NCBI GenBank assembly: GCA_003446655.1
Contig: DMCZ01000010.1
Span: forward strand, 24,166-50,603
Direction: 5' to 3'
DNA from: Thauera sp.
GTDB taxonomy: Bacteria > Pseudomonadota > Gammaproteobacteria > Burkholderiales > Rhodocyclaceae
DNA length: 26,438 bases
Shown: positions 1-6,350 of the stretch, piece after piece
How the letters are laid out: the number at the start of each line of letters is the position of its first letter
How positions within the stretch are numbered: the first letter of the stretch is position 1
Made by a program: the position numbers and the translations under genes
Notes under the pieces: model-generated
Seen by the model: the letters and a program-made list of their open reading frames with translations, nothing else
Database searches by the model: none
Told to the model about the DNA's origin: nothing

Positions 1-422
1 GAGATCTCCGCCGGCAGGCGGTCGAGGGCGTGGCTCATGCTGACCATCTCGAGGTTGTGCAGGATCCAGTCGCGCTGCTCGGCGGCGCTGCGCTTGCCGC
101 GGAAGATCTTCTGCACCGCGATCTCGACGTTCTGATAGACCGTCAGCCAGGGCAGCAGCGAGTGGTTCTGGAACACCAGCGCGCGGTCGGGGCCGGGGGC
201 GTTGACCTCGCGCCCATCGACGATGACGCCGCCCGAGGTCGCGCGCAGCAGGCCGGCGACGATGTTGAGCACGGTGGATTTGCCGCAGCCGGAGTGGCCG
301 ATGAGCGAGATGTATTCACCGCGCTGGATGTCGAGATTGACGTCGGCGAGCACCGGGTTGGTGACGCCGCCGCGGGAGAACGCCATGTCGACGCGGGAAA
401 TGCTGAGATAGGCTTGGCTCAT
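1..422 (-). CDS. nrtD: Nitrate ABC transporter ATP-binding protein, N-terminal part (cut by window edge)
   Basis: ATPase subunit that would power nitrate import through the NrtB permease at the cytoplasmic face of the inner membrane. About 140 N-terminal residues are present and the gene runs off the left edge. The protein starts MSQAYLSISRVDMAFSRGG. It carries a Walker A motif GHSGCGKST near residue 42 and a Q-loop in VFQNHSLLPWLTV near residue 85, a form typical of the NrtD/SsuB/TauB group. The signature, Walker B and H-loop motifs would lie outside the window. The start at 422 is supported by a GAGGAG ribosome site about 8 nt upstream, and the gene begins 13 nt after the nrtB stop. Nitrate rather than sulfonate or bicarbonate as substrate is inferred from the nasR-nrtA context. 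Confidence 0.9.
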   Translation of the reverse strand, partial: MSQAYLSISRVDMAFSRGGVTNPVLADVNLDIQRGEYISLIGHSGCGKSTVLNIVAGLLRATSGGVIVDGREVNAPGPDRALVFQNHSLLPWLTVYQNVEIAVQKIFRGKRSAAEQRDWILHNLEMVSMSHALDRLPAEI

Positions 423-435
423 GATCGGGTGCTCC

Positions 436-1296
436 TCAGGCGGGGGTGGTGCCACGGGTGACGCGCCGGCCGACCCAGGCGACGATGCGGTCGAGCAGGA
501 AGCCGACGACGCCGACATAGACGAGGGCGAGGATGATGTCGCTGATGCGCGACGAGTTCCACGCGTCCCAGATGAAGAAGCCGATGCCCACGCCGCCGAT
601 CAGCATCTCGGCGGCAACGATCGCCAGCCAGGACAGCCCGACGCCGATGCGCAGGCCCGAGAAGATGTAGGGCGAGGCGGCCGGCAGCATGATCTTCCAG
701 AAGTACTCGATGCCATTGAGCCGGATCACGCGGGCGACGTTGCGGTAGTCCTCGGGGATGTTCCGGATGCCCACCGAGGTGTTGATGATGATCGGCCAGA
801 TCGCGGTGATGAAGATCACGAAGATCGCCGACGGATTGCTGTCCTGGAAGCCGGCCAGCGAGATCGGCAGCCAGGCCAGCGGCGGCACCGTGCGCAGCAC
901 CTGGAAGATCGGATCGAGCCCGCGCAGCGCCCAGGTCGATTGCCCCACCAGCACACCCAGGCTCACCCCGGCGATCACCGCGAGCAGGTAGCCGTAGGCC
1001 ACGCGCTCGAGGCTGGCGAGGATCTGCCAGGCCAGGCCGACGTCGTTGCCGCCGTTGTCGAAGAAGGGCTCGACGATCAGCTCCCAGGTGTCGGATAGCA
1101 CCTGGCTCGGCGGGGGCAGCGCGGCGCCGGGGCGGGTACATAACAGTTCCCAGACGGTCACCAGCAGCACCAGCACCACCAGCGGCGGCAGTACGTGCTG
1201 GCTGAACCGGCGATACAGCCCGAGGGCGTGCATGCGCCACGCCGAAGGCGCGGCGGGGGCCGGCGCGATGCCGGCGATCGAGGTCGTGTCGCTCAT
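436..1296 (-). CDS. nrtB: Nitrate ABC transporter permease
   Basis: Inner-membrane permease of the nitrate/nitrite importer, 286 aa, the usual length for NrtB. A hydrophobic segment at about residues 36-54 is followed by the BPD_transp_1 core. Within that core the EAA-type cytoplasmic loop reads NVARVIRLNGIEYFWKIMLPAASPYIFSGLRIG at about residues 184-216 and would contact NrtD. Further membrane spans lie around residues 85-110, 155-175 and 215-270. The ATG at 1296 has a strong AAGGAG site 7 nt upstream. It lies 42 bp downstream of nrtA and 13 bp before nrtD, so the three are almost certainly one transcript. The family also includes SsuC and TauC permeases; neighbours decide for nitrate. Confidence 0.92.
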   Translation of the reverse strand: MSDTTSIAGIAPAPAAPSAWRMHALGLYRRFSQHVLPPLVVLVLLVTVWELLCTRPGAALPPPSQVLSDTWELIVEPFFDNGGNDVGLAWQILASLERVAYGYLLAVIAGVSLGVLVGQSTWALRGLDPIFQVLRTVPPLAWLPISLAGFQDSNPSAIFVIFITAIWPIIINTSVGIRNIPEDYRNVARVIRLNGIEYFWKIMLPAASPYIFSGLRIGVGLSWLAIVAAEMLIGGVGIGFFIWDAWNSSRISDIILALVYVGVVGFLLDRIVAWVGRRVTRGTTPA

Positions 1297-1338
1297 GGCG
1301 GACTCCTTGCGAATGCGGGATGCGTGTGGTCGCGGGCG

Positions 1339-2646
1339 TCAGCCCCGGATGGTCTTGATGGCGAGGCTGTCGAGATAGGCCATGGGATTGGCCGGATCGA
1401 AGACCTTGCCGTCGAAGAAGGTCTCGACGCCACGGGAGGTCGAGGCCGGGATGTCGGCTGCCGCCACGCCCAGTTCCTTGGCCGCCTCGCGCCACAGATC
1501 CTCGCGGTTGACCTTGGCCACCCAGCCCTTCATGTCGAAGTCGCGCGGCAGGTAGCCCCAGCGGATGTTCTCGGTGAGGAACCACAGGTCATGGCTCTGG
1601 AAGGGGTAGGACGCCTGGTCCTTCCAGTAGCGCATCTGCTGCGGGCTATTCTCGACCACGCGGCCGGTGCCGTAGTCGAAGTCGCCGCGCATACGGTCGA
1701 CGATGTCCTCGAAGGGCGCGTTGATCCAGCGCCGCTTGGCACAGATCCGCGCCACCTCCTCGCGGTTGGCGGGGTCCTCGCAGAACATCTGCGCCTCCAT
1801 CACCGCCTTGAGCAGGGCCTTGGTCGCGTTCGGGTTCGCATCCACGTAGTCGGCGCGCATGCCGAAGGCCTTCTCGGGGTGGTTGTGCCACAGCTCGCCG
1901 GTGGTATTGGCGGTGTAGCCGATGCCCTGGTTGATGAGCTGGCGATTCCAGGGCTCGCACACGCAGAAGGTGTCCATGCTGCCCACCTTCATGTTGGCCA
2001 CCATCTGCGCCGGCGGCACGACGATCGTGGAGATGTCGCGCGTGGGGTCGATGCCCCCCGCGGCCAGCCAGTAGCGGATCCACATGTCGTGGGTACCGCC
2101 GGGGAAGGTCATCGCCGCATTGACCGGCTTGCCGCTGGCGCGCTTGGCGGCGAGCGCCGCCTTGAACGCGGTGGTGTCGGTGCCGACCTTGAGGTCCTTG
2201 TACTCGTTGCCCACCGAGATGCACTGCCCGGCCAGGTTCAGGCGCGCGAGGATGTACATCGGCACCGGCACGTTGTTGGCCGTCATCGCCCCGCTGGCGA
2301 TCAGGTAGGGCATGGGGGTGAGGATGTGGGCGCCGTCGATGCCGTTGCGCTGCGAGCCGAGCACCAGGTTGTCGCGGGTGGTGCCCCAGGACGACTGCTT
2401 GAGCACCTCGACCTCGGTCATGCCGTGCTTGGCGAAGAAGCCCTTCTCGTCGGCGACGAAGAGCGGCGCGGCGTCGGTGAGCGCGATGAAACCGAGCTTG
2501 GCCTTCGTCGTCTCGAGCGCGCCGCCGGCGGCGCGCGCCCGGCTCGACCACAACCCACCCACCATCGCCGCCCCGGTCAGCGCGGCGGCGCTGCGCATGA
2601 AGTCACGACGGCTGAAGTCCGACTGCTTGATTGCCTTGTTGCTCAT
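1339..2646 (-). CDS. nrtA: Nitrate-binding periplasmic protein with Tat signal
   Basis: Substrate-binding protein of the nitrate importer, NrtA/CmpA family, 435 aa. It opens with a twin-arginine signal (SRRDFMRSAAALTGAAMVGG, residues 12-31) ending near RARA, so it is probably exported folded by Tat. The mature part begins KLGFIALTDAAPLFVADEKGFF, as is normal for NrtA/NasF proteins, and contains a GGTHDMWIRYWLAAGGI segment. An upstream in-frame extension to 2901 exists, but it runs through the promoter, antiterminator and terminator. The ATG at 2646, with a CAGGAG site about 6 nt upstream, is the true start. It is the first gene after the NasR-controlled leader and heads nrtA-nrtB-nrtD. CmpA-type bicarbonate binding is an alternative on family grounds, but the NasR context argues for nitrate. 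Confidence 0.93.
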   Translation of the reverse strand: MSNKAIKQSDFSRRDFMRSAAALTGAAMVGGLWSSRARAAGGALETTKAKLGFIALTDAAPLFVADEKGFFAKHGMTEVEVLKQSSWGTTRDNLVLGSQRNGIDGAHILTPMPYLIASGAMTANNVPVPMYILARLNLAGQCISVGNEYKDLKVGTDTTAFKAALAAKRASGKPVNAAMTFPGGTHDMWIRYWLAAGGIDPTRDISTIVVPPAQMVANMKVGSMDTFCVCEPWNRQLINQGIGYTANTTGELWHNHPEKAFGMRADYVDANPNATKALLKAVMEAQMFCEDPANREEVARICAKRRWINAPFEDIVDRMRGDFDYGTGRVVENSPQQMRYWKDQASYPFQSHDLWFLTENIRWGYLPRDFDMKGWVAKVNREDLWREAAKELGVAAADIPASTSRGVETFFDGKVFDPANPMAYLDSLAIKTIRG

Positions 2647-2682
2647 GATCGACTCCTGAATGTGAACCACTGAAAGCAATAA

Positions 2683-2728
2683 GGCGCCCATCCCTGCCCG
2701 CGCTGAGCGCAGGCAACGGATGGACGCC
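2683..2728 (-). terminator. Conditional intrinsic terminator of the nrtA leader
   Basis: On the minus-strand RNA, GGCGTCCATCC pairs with GGATGGGCGCC (11 pairs, one of them G-U). Inside is a second helix, TGCCTGCGC with GCGCGGGCA around a TCA loop. The tail is TTATTGCTTT, a moderate U-tract. Its 5' strand begins inside the loop of hairpin P2 (2722-2735) and uses that hairpin's GTCC arm, so the terminator and P2 cannot form together. That is the arrangement known for the Klebsiella nasF leader controlled by NasR. It lies 37 bp upstream of the nrtA start, and no other gene lies between it and the promoter. Confidence 0.85.
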
Positions 2729-2735
2729 TTTGTCC
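2722..2735 (-). promoter_or_regulatory. ANTAR antiterminator hairpin P2
   Basis: Minus-strand RNA GGAC-AAAGGC-GTCC: a 4-bp stem closing a hexaloop with A at position 1 and G at position 4, the pattern that ANTAR-domain antiterminators recognise. The loop is identical to that of P1. Its 3' half is shared with the 5' strand of the terminator at 2683-2728. Binding of NasR to P1 and P2 would therefore hold P2 together and block termination. Confidence 0.82.
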
Positions 2736-2739
2736 GGGA

Positions 2740-2760
2740 TGTGGCGCGCCGGGCGCCACA
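2740..2760 (-). promoter_or_regulatory. Extra hairpin between the two ANTAR hairpins
   Basis: Minus-strand RNA TGTGGCGC-CCGGC-GCGCCACA: a perfect 8-bp stem with a 5-nt loop. It sits in the linker between P1 and P2, 9 nt after P1 and 4 nt before P2. It has neither the hexaloop nor the A1/G4 pattern, so it is not itself an expected NasR site. It may bring P1 and P2 together by coaxial stacking, or slow the polymerase; both roles are inference. Confidence 0.7.
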
Positions 2761-2769
2761 CTGAGTCTC

Positions 2770-2785
2770 GAACCGCCTTTGGTTC
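2770..2785 (-). promoter_or_regulatory. ANTAR antiterminator hairpin P1
   Basis: Minus-strand RNA GAACC-AAAGGC-GGTTC: a 5-bp perfect stem and a hexaloop with the conserved A1 and G4. It starts about 9 nt after the predicted sigma-54 transcription start. With P2 it makes the two-hairpin target expected for the NasR encoded just upstream. Confidence 0.82.
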
Positions 2786-2803
2786 CGCCTCGGCTTACCT
2801 CCT

Positions 2804-2819
2804 TGCACGACTCGTGCCA
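2804..2819 (-). promoter_or_regulatory. Sigma-54 promoter of the nrtABD operon
   Basis: TGGCACG-AGTC-GTGCA on the minus strand matches the -24/-12 consensus TGGCACG-N4-TTGCW at every fixed base except one (G for the first T of TTGC). GG and GC are correctly spaced with 10 bases between. The predicted start is near 2794-2796, just upstream of hairpin P1. Sigma-54 promoters need an enhancer-binding activator, and two NtrC-type sites lie upstream. Confidence 0.82.
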
Positions 2820-2896
2820 GGTCTTGCAGAAACGCCATTTCCCTTGCGCCAGCGGGGTTTCGCGCACGCTTGGCGAGGGGTGGCGTTCTGCAACAA

Positions 2897-2913
2897 TGCA
2901 CTGCTGCAGTGCA
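2897..2913. promoter_or_regulatory. NtrC-type enhancer site 1
   Basis: A perfect 17-bp dyad TGCACTGCTGCAGTGCA fits the NtrC consensus TGCACY-N5-RGTGCA in all fixed positions. Its centre (2905) is about 111 bp upstream of the predicted sigma-54 start. It would bind phosphorylated NtrC under nitrogen limitation. Assignment to NtrC rests on the motif and on the sigma-54 promoter; no ntrC gene is in the window. Confidence 0.75.
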
Positions 2914-2927
2914 ACAGGGGACGTCGG

Positions 2928-2944
2928 CGCACAGTGGCGGTGCG
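2928..2944. promoter_or_regulatory. NtrC-type enhancer site 2
   Basis: CGCACA-GTGGC-GGTGCG has the GCAC...GTGC core of an NtrC site with the right 5-bp centre. It is embedded in a GGCGCAC/GTGCGCC inverted repeat (2926-2946). Its centre is 31 bp from site 1, about three helical turns. This puts both sites on the same face of the DNA, as in known NtrC enhancers. Confidence 0.6.
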
Positions 2945-3046
2945 CCTGAAGGGCATGAAGGCCGAGCCCGGGAACGTGCGCGCGCTGAGCGTACGCGGGG
3001 AACGACGCGACGGCCGCCGCACCTCGGCGGGCGGAACAGCCGACGC

Positions 3047-4369
3047 TCAGCTGCGCCTGGGTAGCAGTTCGGCCATCGCGAGCACGGCCTGCGCCACCTC
3101 GGCCAGACGCCGGCCCTGGTTCATCGCCGTCTGCCGCAGCAGGCGGTAGGCCTCGTCCTCGGCCAGGCCCTGGTGACGCATCAGCATGCCCTTGGCGCGC
3201 TCGACCAGCTTGCGCTCATCAAGAGTGGCACGCACCGCAGCGAGCTCGTCGCTCATCGCCTGCAGCCGCAAGGACTGCGCCTGCAGCGCGTCGACGATCG
3301 AGCGCGTCAGCCGCGGGCCGAGCGGGTCGCTGCCCGCGTTGTCGTAGCCGTCCGGACGACTCGCCCCTGCGCCGCCGGCCTCGACTGCCGTGGCGCCGAC
3401 GAGCGCGCTCAGGGGCGCAGGAGAATCGGGCAGGCCGGCGAGCGCCTGCAACAGGCTCTGCGGGTCGTCCGGATCGGCGCGCAACGCAGCGATACGCTGG
3501 GCACAGGCGGCGCGCAGGCCGTCGGCGAGCGCGGCCTCCGTCTCGCGCATGATCTCCAGACGCTGCGAGCAGCAGGCGAACCACGGCTCGGCCAGCGCGG
3601 ACTCCAGCGCCGCGCCCCGGCCGGCGGCGATCAGCTTGCGGCGCAGGCGCTCGAGCTCGGCCATCGGCATGCGCGCGCGCGCCTGCTCCCACGACGCCCG
3701 CACCGCCGGCGGACAAAAGGCTTCGAAGCGCTCGAAGCAGGCTTCCTGCGCCTCGATGAGGTGCAGCAGCGCCTGCTCGCCGCGCGCGCCCGCACCGGCC
3801 TCGCCGCCCGCGGCGAAAGCTGCTGCACCGCTGGCACGCTCCTGGCCGGCAAGCTCCTTGCCCTGCATGAGGTTGAACAGCGCCACCAGCAGCCTCGACA
3901 CCGCAGGCTCCGCGGCCACGTCGGCCGCCTCGAACACCAGGGCGAGCAAGGCGGCAATCACGCGATTGAAGTGCTGCGTGGCCTCGGCTACGGTGCAGCG
4001 CCGCAGGTCGATCGTCGCACGCAGGCCGGGCAGGCTATCGAGCGCATGCAGCGCGAGCGCCACCCGGATGAACAGGCGCGCACCACCGGGTATTGCCGGT
4101 GCGAACTCCGTCCGGCACACCTCGGGCTGCGCCAGCCAGGCGCGTACCGCAGCCTCCGCGGCCGCACTGGCCTCGACCCGCGCAGCGCGCTCGGCGCCGA
4201 AGCTGGCGCCGCCCGAAGCGAGATGGAGATTGGATGCGCCGCGCTCGGCCTGCAGCCGATGCACCAGTTCGCTCACCGCGTGAACGAGCTCGCAACTGCG
4301 CGCGAGCTGCTCGAGATCGTGGATCTCGCAACGACGGGCGGCGACGAGAAAGGCGAGCATCGATTCCAT
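3047..4369 (-). CDS. nasR: Nitrate/nitrite-sensing antitermination regulator NasR (NIT-ANTAR)
   Basis: Cytoplasmic RNA-binding regulator that senses nitrate or nitrite and allows read-through of the leader terminator of the nitrate assimilation operon. The protein has 440 aa, somewhat longer than Klebsiella NasR. An N-terminal helical NIT domain (about residues 20-300) contains the typical HRLQAERGASNLHLASG segment near residue 36. An Ala/Gly-rich linker follows. The C-terminal ANTAR domain (about 365-435) includes ERKLVERAKGMLMRHQGLAE and DEAYRLLRQTAMNQGRRLAE. I chose ATG 4369 because GGAG lies 6 nt upstream and the NIT domain starts soon after; an upstream in-frame ATG at 4435 would add 22 low-complexity residues. 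It lies directly upstream of nrtA, whose leader carries matching ANTAR hairpins. Confidence 0.92.
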   Translation of the reverse strand: MESMLAFLVAARRCEIHDLEQLARSCELVHAVSELVHRLQAERGASNLHLASGGASFGAERAARVEASAAAEAAVRAWLAQPEVCRTEFAPAIPGGARLFIRVALALHALDSLPGLRATIDLRRCTVAEATQHFNRVIAALLALVFEAADVAAEPAVSRLLVALFNLMQGKELAGQERASGAAAFAAGGEAGAGARGEQALLHLIEAQEACFERFEAFCPPAVRASWEQARARMPMAELERLRRKLIAAGRGAALESALAEPWFACCSQRLEIMRETEAALADGLRAACAQRIAALRADPDDPQSLLQALAGLPDSPAPLSALVGATAVEAGGAGASRPDGYDNAGSDPLGPRLTRSIVDALQAQSLRLQAMSDELAAVRATLDERKLVERAKGMLMRHQGLAEDEAYRLLRQTAMNQGRRLAEVAQAVLAMAELLPRRS

Positions 4370-4468
4370 GCAGGGCTCCGGCTTGAGTGACGTGGCGGCG
4401 GCCGGGCGTGGTGCGGCCGCACAGGACACAAGCAAGAGCCATGCAAGGTTTCGCCAGCCGGGCCTCGA

Positions 4469-5341
4469 TCAAAGCGCGACCGGCTGGCGCTGGCGGATCT
4501 CCTCGAGCAGGCGCGCGTTACCTGCGTCGGCCGCCCCCTGCCAGCCGTCGAAGTGAAGCAGATCGGGCAGCGGCATGCGCTTTAGCCAGCCCGCAGCCTC
4601 GAGCTCAGGTCGGGCGTGAAAGTTGCGGACGTAGCCGATACAAAGGTAGGCGATCGGAATGATCTCGGCCGGGATGCCAAGCGCCTCGCGCAAGGCCGGT
4701 GGGTGCAGGATGCTGACCCAGCCCACGCCGAGGTTCTCAGCGCGCGCTGCCAGCCACAGGTTCTGCACTGCGCACACGGTGCTGTAGACGTCCATCGCGC
4801 CGATATGGGTGCGGCCGATCACCACCGGGCCGTGGCGGCTACGGTCGCAGGTGATGCAGATGTTGACCGGCGACTCGAGGATGCCCTCGAGCTTGAGATT
4901 GCGGTAGGTGGCGCGCTTGGCCTCGTCGAACATCTGCTCGGCCTCGGCGTGGGCGGCGAGAAAGTCGGCGTGGATCTTCTGCCGGACCGCGCGCGAACGC
5001 ACGACGATGAAGTCCCAGGGCTGCATGAAACCGACCGAGGGGGCGTGGTGGGCGGCGGTGAGCACGCGCGCGAGCACCTCGTCGGGAATGGCGTCGGGCA
5101 GGAATTCGCCACGCACGTCGCGGCGGGTGTGGATGGCGCGGTAGACGGCGTCGCGCTCGGCGGTGCTGAAACGCGGGTCGGTCTGGAAGCGGAGTTGCGG
5201 ATCTGCCGCCGAGCCAGCGGGCGTTTGCCGCAGAGGTCGCGTGCCCGCGTCGGGGTTCAGCTCGGCGTTGAGCGTGGCGTTGAGGTCAGTGGGCGCGTCG
5301 GTGCGCTCATGCGCGGGATGCGCCTGCGTCGGGCTGCTCAT
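4469..5341 (-). CDS. bluB: 5,6-dimethylbenzimidazole synthase
   Basis: BluB breaks down reduced flavin mononucleotide with oxygen to make 5,6-dimethylbenzimidazole, the lower ligand of cobalamin. The protein has 290 aa: a roughly 65-residue polar N-terminal extension, then a nitroreductase fold. Family hallmarks visible are IHTRRDVRGEFLPDAIP, HHAPSVGFMQPWDF, the SRHGPVVIGRTHIGAMDVYS segment and ARAENLGVGWVSIL. These separate BluB from general nitroreductases. The ATG at 5341 has AAGGGG 8 nt upstream; the long N-terminus means a later start cannot be excluded, but none has a better site. A cobalamin riboswitch precedes it, so cobalamin should repress it. It stands alone between nasR and rlmB, away from any other cobalamin gene in this window. 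Confidence 0.9.
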   Translation of the reverse strand: MSSPTQAHPAHERTDAPTDLNATLNAELNPDAGTRPLRQTPAGSAADPQLRFQTDPRFSTAERDAVYRAIHTRRDVRGEFLPDAIPDEVLARVLTAAHHAPSVGFMQPWDFIVVRSRAVRQKIHADFLAAHAEAEQMFDEAKRATYRNLKLEGILESPVNICITCDRSRHGPVVIGRTHIGAMDVYSTVCAVQNLWLAARAENLGVGWVSILHPPALREALGIPAEIIPIAYLCIGYVRNFHARPELEAAGWLKRMPLPDLLHFDGWQGAADAGNARLLEEIRQRQPVAL

Positions 5342-5400
5342 GAAGTATTCCCCTTGGCTACGAGCAGTGAGCAGCCGCCGACCAGACGGCTGCGGACAAG
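5342..5400 (-). promoter_or_regulatory. Riboswitch expression platform, probably translational
   Basis: Downstream of the aptamer the RNA folds a hairpin with 7-bp arms (GCAGCCG/CGGCTGC, 5371-5393) and has no U-tract, so a terminator is unlikely. CCTTG at the aptamer edge (5397-5401) can pair with CAAGG of the bluB ribosome site (5352-5356), closing a helix over that hairpin. This suggests control by hiding the ribosome site. The pairing is short, so the mechanism is inference. Confidence 0.45.
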
Positions 5401-5573
5401 GCTTCGAGGCCGGTCTTCCGGCTGCGGATCATCTCGTCCGGACGCCTTCCCGGTCGCAACGGACCAGTGGCTGGGCGAACCTTGCCCGAACAATCCCCTT
5501 CACGGCGCTGGGCGCGCGGCGGATTGGCACCGCCTTCCCGATTCTCCCGCGCCAGGCGCGGGCACCTCGAAGC
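5401..5573 (-). promoter_or_regulatory. Cobalamin riboswitch aptamer
   Basis: The minus-strand RNA opens GCTTCGAGG and ends CCTCGAAGC, a perfect 9-bp P1 stem (5565-5573 with 5401-5409). Just inside the 3' arm is the B12 box GCAGCCGGAAGACCGG (5408-5424), close to the family consensus AGYCAGGAGACCTGCC. The 5' half has a CCCGCGCC/GGCGCGGG helix and the core GGTGCCAATCCGCC, as in cobalamin aptamers. The aptamer lies between rlmB and bluB and reads toward bluB, which makes a cobalamin precursor. Confidence 0.88.
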
Positions 5574-5597
5574 AAACGAGCGGCGATGGTAGCAAAG

Positions 5598-6350
5598 TCA
5601 GCCGCGCTGGCGGCGGGCCTCGAACAGACAGATGCCGCTGGCCACCGAGACGTTCAGGCTCTCGACGCTGCCGTGCATCGGGATGCGGGCGAGCTCGTCG
5701 CAGGTCTCGCGGGTGAGGCGGCGCAGGCCGTCGCCCTCGGCGCCAAGCACCCACGCCACCGGCACCTTCTGGTCGATGTCGTAGAGGGACTTGTCGGCCT
5801 CGCCGGCAGCGCCGACCACCCACACGCCGGCCTCCTGCATCTCGCGCAGCGCGCGCGCGAGGTTGGTGACGGTGATGTAGGGCACGGTGTCGGCGGCGCC
5901 GCTGGCGACCTTGACCGCGGTGGCGTTGAGCCCCACCGCGCGGTCCTTGGGCGCCACCACCGCGTGCGCACCGGCGGCGTCCGCCACGCGCAGGCAGGCG
6001 CCGAGGTTGTGCGGGTCCTGCACGCCGTCGAGGACGAGGATGAGGGCGTTCTCGTCCAGGCTGTCGAGCACGTCGGCGAGCTTGATGTCGCGCCGGGTGG
6101 CGTCCACCTTGGCGACCACGCCCTGGTGGCGCCGGGTGCCGACCAGGCCATCGAGCTTGTCGCCCTCGGCCTGGCTGATGCGCACGCCGGCGGCTTCGGC
6201 CTGGGCGAGGAACTTCTTCACCCGCGCGTCCTTGCGGTCGGCGGAGAGGAAGATCTCCAGCACCGAGTCGGGCGCGTGGCGGAGCTTGGCGGAGACGGCG
6301 TGGAAGCCGTAGATCAGCTTGGTGGGGGTGTTCTCGGGTGCTTTAGCCAC
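5598..6350 (-). CDS. rlmB: 23S rRNA (guanosine-2'-O)-methyltransferase RlmB
   Basis: SPOUT-class enzyme that methylates the 2'-O of G2251 (E. coli numbering) in the peptidyl-transferase P loop, using S-adenosylmethionine. The protein has 250 aa, the standard length. An N-terminal substrate-binding domain (about 1-85) begins IYGFHAVSAKLRHAPDSV. The SpoU motifs follow: LDGVQDPHNLGACLRVADAA near residue 106, WVLGAEGDGLRRLTRETCD near 200 and IPMHGSVESLNVSVASGICLF near 222. The start is a GTG at 6350 that overlaps the rnr stop codon (GTGGCTAAA contains TAA), so translation is probably coupled to rnr. The rnr-rlmB pair is conserved in proteobacteria. Confidence 0.95.
   Translation of the reverse strand: MAKAPENTPTKLIYGFHAVSAKLRHAPDSVLEIFLSADRKDARVKKFLAQAEAAGVRISQAEGDKLDGLVGTRRHQGVVAKVDATRRDIKLADVLDSLDENALILVLDGVQDPHNLGACLRVADAAGAHAVVAPKDRAVGLNATAVKVASGAADTVPYITVTNLARALREMQEAGVWVVGAAGEADKSLYDIDQKVPVAWVLGAEGDGLRRLTRETCDELARIPMHGSVESLNVSVASGICLFEARRQRG

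Noticed and set aside
1195..2673. Long plus-strand open frames opposite nrtA, rnr, der-bamB and hisS-ispG (for example a 492-codon frame here)
   Set aside because: They are antisense shadows produced by high GC content. Their products are His/Arg/Ala/Gly-rich low-complexity sequences without family motifs, while the minus strand encodes recognisable proteins.
2804..2819. The dyad GCACGAGTCGTGC inside the sigma-54 promoter as a third NtrC site
   Set aside because: The half-sites GCAC and GTGC are only 5 bp apart instead of 7, so NtrC spacing is wrong; the symmetry is probably incidental to the promoter.
2647..2901. In-frame 85-residue extension upstream of NrtA
   Set aside because: It runs through the sigma-54 promoter, antiterminator hairpins and terminator. 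The Tat signal starts cleanly at the ATG at 2646, which has a ribosome site.
4411..4422. Palindrome GTGCGGCCGCAC upstream of nasR
   Set aside because: A 12-bp GC-rich self-complementary stretch is expected by chance in such DNA, and it has no loop or U-tract to suggest a terminator or operator.
4442..4456. A sigma-54-like element TGGCGAAACCTTGCA upstream of nasR on the minus strand
   Set aside because: GG and GC are separated by 9 bases instead of the required 10, so it is unlikely to work as a -24/-12 promoter, although nitrogen control of nasR would make sense. Mapping of the nasR transcript start would settle it.
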